Under the pieces are notes generated by a model, which saw only the letters and a list, made by a program, of their open reading frames with translations, made no database searches and was not told the DNA's origin. From Chryseobacterium gleum (lineage in GTDB: Bacteria; Bacteroidota; Bacteroidia; Flavobacteriales_D; Crocinitomicaceae), in NCBI GenBank assembly GCA_943326825.2, contig CALPUT020000096.1:1-8319 (forward strand): a DNA stretch of 8,319 bases. The letters run 5' to 3'. Position numbers and translations under genes: made by a program. Shown piece after piece: positions 5,699 through 8,319 of the stretch. Position 1 is the first letter of the stretch; every line of letters starts with the position of its first letter.

Positions 5699-6667
5699 AT
5701 GAAGAAAATTTATTTTTCTGCAGTTGCAATTTGTTTCTCTTTAACACTTTCTGCTCAACAGACTATTGGGTTCGAAAATGTATTATTAGATTCAAGTTCG
5801 TATGATGAAGGTGCTTCTGGAGCAGGGGCTTTTTATGAAAATGGTGTCGTTTTCACAAATGATTATGTAATTTCTCAATTTGGAAATTATTTTGAAGGTT
5901 TTGCAATTTCGAATATGCAAGATTCTACAACAGCAGGATATACAAATCCTTTTAGTGCAATAACAGCTTCAGGTGATTCATCAACAAATTACGGAATTTA
6001 TAATCCTTCAGGTAAAATTGAATTTGCTGGACAAGGTGTTATTTTAAATTCTTTTAGAATTACCAATACAACTTTTGCTGCTTTATCAATGAGAGAAGGC
6101 GATGCATTTGGTAAGCAATTTGGAAGTTTTACTAATGCAAATGGAGATATAGATGGTACAAATGGTGAAGACTTTTTCAGATTATGGATATATGCACATG
6201 CTGAAAATGGTGAAATTATAGATTCAGTACTATTTTACTTAGCTGATTACCGTTTTTCTGATAATACTCAAGATTACATAGTTAGGAAATGGGAAACTGT
6301 TGATTTGTCTTCTATTCAAGGCACTGTTTATTCATTGTCTTTCAAGTTTGAATCTTCGGACGTAGCTTCTTGGGGAATAAATACACCAGCATATTTTGCA
6401 ATTGATAATTTAAGCATTTATAAAAATTTAGGTCTAAACGAAAACAAATTGTTAGAAATTTCAGTTTTTCCGAATCCATTTCAAGATGTGATAAATGTGA
6501 AAGGTGAAAGTGGAAAAGTTTCAGTTCTTGATTTAACTGGTAAAGAGATCTATTCAACTGATTATAATTCTTTTATTCAGATTTCAACAGCTGAATTTCC
6601 AACTGGAATGTATTTCTTGACGATCGAAAATGAGAGAGGTTCATTTTCTCAAAAAATCATTAAATAA
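5699..6667 (+). CDS. Secreted DUF4465 protein with T9SS sorting domain, candidate B12-operon surface protein
   Basis: A 322-residue exported protein in three parts. A signal peptide (1-19, MKKIYFSAVAICFSLTLSA) is followed by a mature start at about Q20. A DUF4465 domain spans about 23-240, with FENVLLDSSSYDEG, NGVVFTNDY, FEGFAISN, ITNTTFAALSMREGDAFGKQF (121-141), a DFFRLWIYAHAENG strand, VLFYLADYR (177-185), WETVDLSSIQG and SSDVASWGINTPAYFAIDNL (219-238). These match the conserved FYLADYR and NTPAYF-type blocks of that family. The C-terminus (about 252-322) is a type A T9SS sorting tail with FPNPFQDVINV, VLDLTGKEI and FPTGMYFLTIE. It should therefore cross the outer membrane and be displayed or released at the surface. 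DUF4465 proteins occur beside TonB receptors in gut Bacteroides, and I recall some being described as B12-binding (BtuH); I have not verified this. Its place directly behind a cobalamin riboswitch and 15 bases before a BtuB-like receptor supports a B12-capture role, which remains inference. Confidence 0.88.
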   Translation: MKKIYFSAVAICFSLTLSAQQTIGFENVLLDSSSYDEGASGAGAFYENGVVFTNDYVISQFGNYFEGFAISNMQDSTTAGYTNPFSAITASGDSSTNYGIYNPSGKIEFAGQGVILNSFRITNTTFAALSMREGDAFGKQFGSFTNANGDIDGTNGEDFFRLWIYAHAENGEIIDSVLFYLADYRFSDNTQDYIVRKWETVDLSSIQGTVYSLSFKFESSDVASWGINTPAYFAIDNLSIYKNLGLNENKLLEISVFPNPFQDVINVKGESGKVSVLDLTGKEIYSTDYNSFIQISTAEFPTGMYFLTIENERGSFSQKIIK

Positions 6668-6682
6668 TTCACTCAATTTTTG

Positions 6683-8319
6683 ATGAATTTAAGACTTTTT
6701 GTAAGTGTTTTAATAGTATTGACTTTTCATTTTCAAATGATTGGCCAAGATACTATTAAACCACTTCAATTAGTGAAAGAATTATCTGGTGTAACAATTA
6801 CGGTGATTACTCCCGAAAACAAAGACCAAATTTCTCAACAATATTCAAGATTAGATATTTTAAAATATCAACCTCAAGATGTTGGAGCTATTTTGCAAAA
6901 AGTAAGCGGTACAACGTTGAAAAGTTATGGTGGACTTGGAGGGATGAAAACAATTTCTGTTCGAGGTTTGGGGGGACAACACACTTCAGTTGTCTTAGAT
7001 GGTTTTGTTGTAAATAATGCACAAAACGGTCAAATAAATTTGGCAACAATTCAAACTGATAATATTGAAAATCTATCTTTAACAGTAGGAGGGAGAACGA
7101 ATTATTTATTACCAGCTTCTGCTTACACAACTGGTAGTATTTTAAATGTTTCAACTTTTGAAAATTCATTTGACACTTCAGCATTTCAAGTTAGATTGAA
7201 TTCAAAAATTGGTTCTTTTGGTGAATTAGATCATTATTTATCTTTAAAAGGAATAAAGAAGAATTGGATGATTGGTGCTTATGGAAAGTATAGGCAAGCA
7301 AATGGAAAATATCCTTATTCTTTTCAAAATGGAAATTCCATAATAAATGACTTACGTTCCAATAATGATTTTAAAGATTGGTATTCTGGTTTAAATTTAG
7401 CTTATCAATTTTCGAACAAGACCATACTTAGAATTAATTATAAAAACTTTGGAGCAGATCAAGGTTTACCAGGAGCAGTAGTTTTTTATAATTCATTTTC
7501 GAATCAACGATTATCTACATTAAATAATGGTCTGAATTTAAATTTAAATACAGAAATAAAACGTGTAGACTTTAGATTTTTTGGAAGTTACCAAAACGAT
7601 TACACAAAATATACAGATCCTTCTTTTTTGAATTCGACAGGTGGATTAATTTCTCGTTATTCTAATCAAACAACTCATTTTGGAAGTTCTTTTTATAAAT
7701 TGATTCGAAATAAATATACTTTTTTTGGTGGTATCGATTCAAAATATAGTGAGTTGAAATTCATTGACGAATCAAATCCTTTACCTAAAAGATTACATTC
7801 AACATACTTACTTGGGTTAACTTTAAATTTTTCTAAAATAAAGTCTGAAATTCAATTAACTGGTCAAGACATTTTAGAAAATAATCAATTAGGAGAAAGA
7901 GCGACGAATCAAAATAAAGTAAATCCATTTATATTGATTGAAAATCAAGAATTTGGAAAATGGAAATTTAAATTGAATGGTTGGTATAAAAGTTCGTTTA
8001 GAATGCCATCTTTTAATGAATTGTATTACAATGGAATTGGAAATGTTAAACTAAAACCTGAAGAGGCAAATCAACTTTCGTTTGGATTCAATTTTCAACC
8101 AAAAGTTAGAAAAACATACTTTAAAGTTATTTTGAACACCTATTATACTTCAGTAAAAAATCAAATTTTAGCCATTCCAACCAAAAATTTATTCGTTTGG
8201 TCAATGCAAAATATTGGTGAAGTTCATACAACTGGTTTTGAAGCTCGAATAGATTTAGGTTTTCAACTTAATGAAAAAAACAGGTTAGAATTAAATGGTA
8301 ATTACACATTTCAGCAATC
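6683..8319 (+). CDS. btuB: BtuB-like TonB-dependent outer-membrane receptor, 3' end outside window
   Basis: The frame from ATG 6683 stays open to the right edge (545 complete codons), so the gene is 3'-truncated. Residues 1-21 (MNLRLFVSVLIVLTFHFQMIG) form a signal peptide, with the mature protein probably starting at Q22. VTITVITP (37-44) resembles a TonB box. The plug domain (about 58-155) has DVGAILQKVSGTTLKSYGG and ISVRGLGGQHTSVVLDGFVVNNAQNG (91-116), the usual RGxxxxxTxVLxDG pattern. The rest is beta-barrel sequence rich in aromatic strands. FRMPSFNELYYNGIGN (439-454) and LKPEEANQLSFG (457-468) are the typical 'FRxPsfnELY...LkPE' blocks near the barrel end. There is no N-terminal carboxypeptidase-like domain, so it is BtuB-type rather than SusC-type. 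BtuB carries cobalamin across the outer membrane using TonB energy. Substrate assignment rests on the riboswitch upstream and the 15-base spacing from the DUF4465 gene. About 50-100 residues are probably missing. Confidence 0.85.
   Translation, partial: MNLRLFVSVLIVLTFHFQMIGQDTIKPLQLVKELSGVTITVITPENKDQISQQYSRLDILKYQPQDVGAILQKVSGTTLKSYGGLGGMKTISVRGLGGQHTSVVLDGFVVNNAQNGQINLATIQTDNIENLSLTVGGRTNYLLPASAYTTGSILNVSTFENSFDTSAFQVRLNSKIGSFGELDHYLSLKGIKKNWMIGAYGKYRQANGKYPYSFQNGNSIINDLRSNNDFKDWYSGLNLAYQFSNKTILRINYKNFGADQGLPGAVVFYNSFSNQRLSTLNNGLNLNLNTEIKRVDFRFFGSYQNDYTKYTDPSFLNSTGGLISRYSNQTTHFGSSFYKLIRNKYTFFGGIDSKYSELKFIDESNPLPKRLHSTYLLGLTLNFSKIKSEIQLTGQDILENNQLGERATNQNKVNPFILIENQEFGKWKFKLNGWYKSSFRMPSFNELYYNGIGNVKLKPEEANQLSFGFNFQPKVRKTYFKVILNTYYTSVKNQILAIPTKNLFVWSMQNIGEVHTTGFEARIDLGFQLNEKNRLELNGNYTFQQ

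Noticed and set aside
5620..5805. Plus-strand frame of 61 codons overlapping the riboswitch leader and the start of the DUF4465 gene.
   Set aside because: Built mainly from the TTTA repeat (Phe, Tyr, Leu, Ile) and the signal-peptide codons in another frame; it does not resemble a real leader peptide.
6342..6557. Minus-strand open frame of 71 codons inside the DUF4465 gene.
   Set aside because: Antisense to the T9SS tail region, whose identification is strong; no independent support.
6888..7184. Minus-strand open frame of 98 codons in the receptor region.
   Set aside because: Antisense to the plug domain of the TonB receptor, which reads uninterrupted from 6683 to the window end.

Overview
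The window looks like chromosome from a low-GC member of the Bacteroidota, probably Flavobacteriales and plausibly near Fluviicola or Crocinitomix; the genus is a guess. The phylum call rests on a C-terminal type IX secretion (T9SS) sorting domain, a DUF4465 protein, a two-part cold-shock protein typical of the phylum, TAnnTTTG-like promoter boxes and the absence of Shine-Dalgarno sequences before start codons. Nothing suggests a phage, transposon, CRISPR array or tRNA.

Layout. Left part (1-3194, plus strand): three closely spaced genes, probably one transcription unit. They encode a KdsC-like HAD phosphatase whose frame is open at the left edge, a 409-residue oxidoreductase of the saccharopine/alanine dehydrogenase superfamily, and a UMF1/Atg22-type MFS transporter. 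A hairpin terminator at 3197-3228 separates this unit from a convergent minus-strand gene. Middle part (3251-5256, minus strand): a cold-shock-domain protein with a basic N-terminal extension, then a 449-residue unrecognised protein with one N-terminal membrane anchor. The cold-shock gene has its own possible promoter and a leader of about 150 nt.

Right part (about 5400-8319, plus strand): a vitamin B12 uptake operon. A cobalamin riboswitch at about 5413-5575 precedes a secreted DUF4465 protein with a T9SS tail, followed after 15 bases by a BtuB-like TonB-dependent receptor that runs off the right edge. The likely picture is that, when cobalamin is scarce, the cell makes a surface protein that may capture B12 and an outer-membrane transporter that imports it; cobalamin binding to the leader RNA would shut both off.

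The most interesting signals are the T9SS-exported DUF4465 protein as first gene of a B12-controlled operon, and a 13-position complementarity between the aptamer's P4/P5 strand (5541-5553) and a segment just before the start codon (5646-5658). The second is a concrete candidate for the switching helix in a phylum where Shine-Dalgarno masking cannot be the mechanism.
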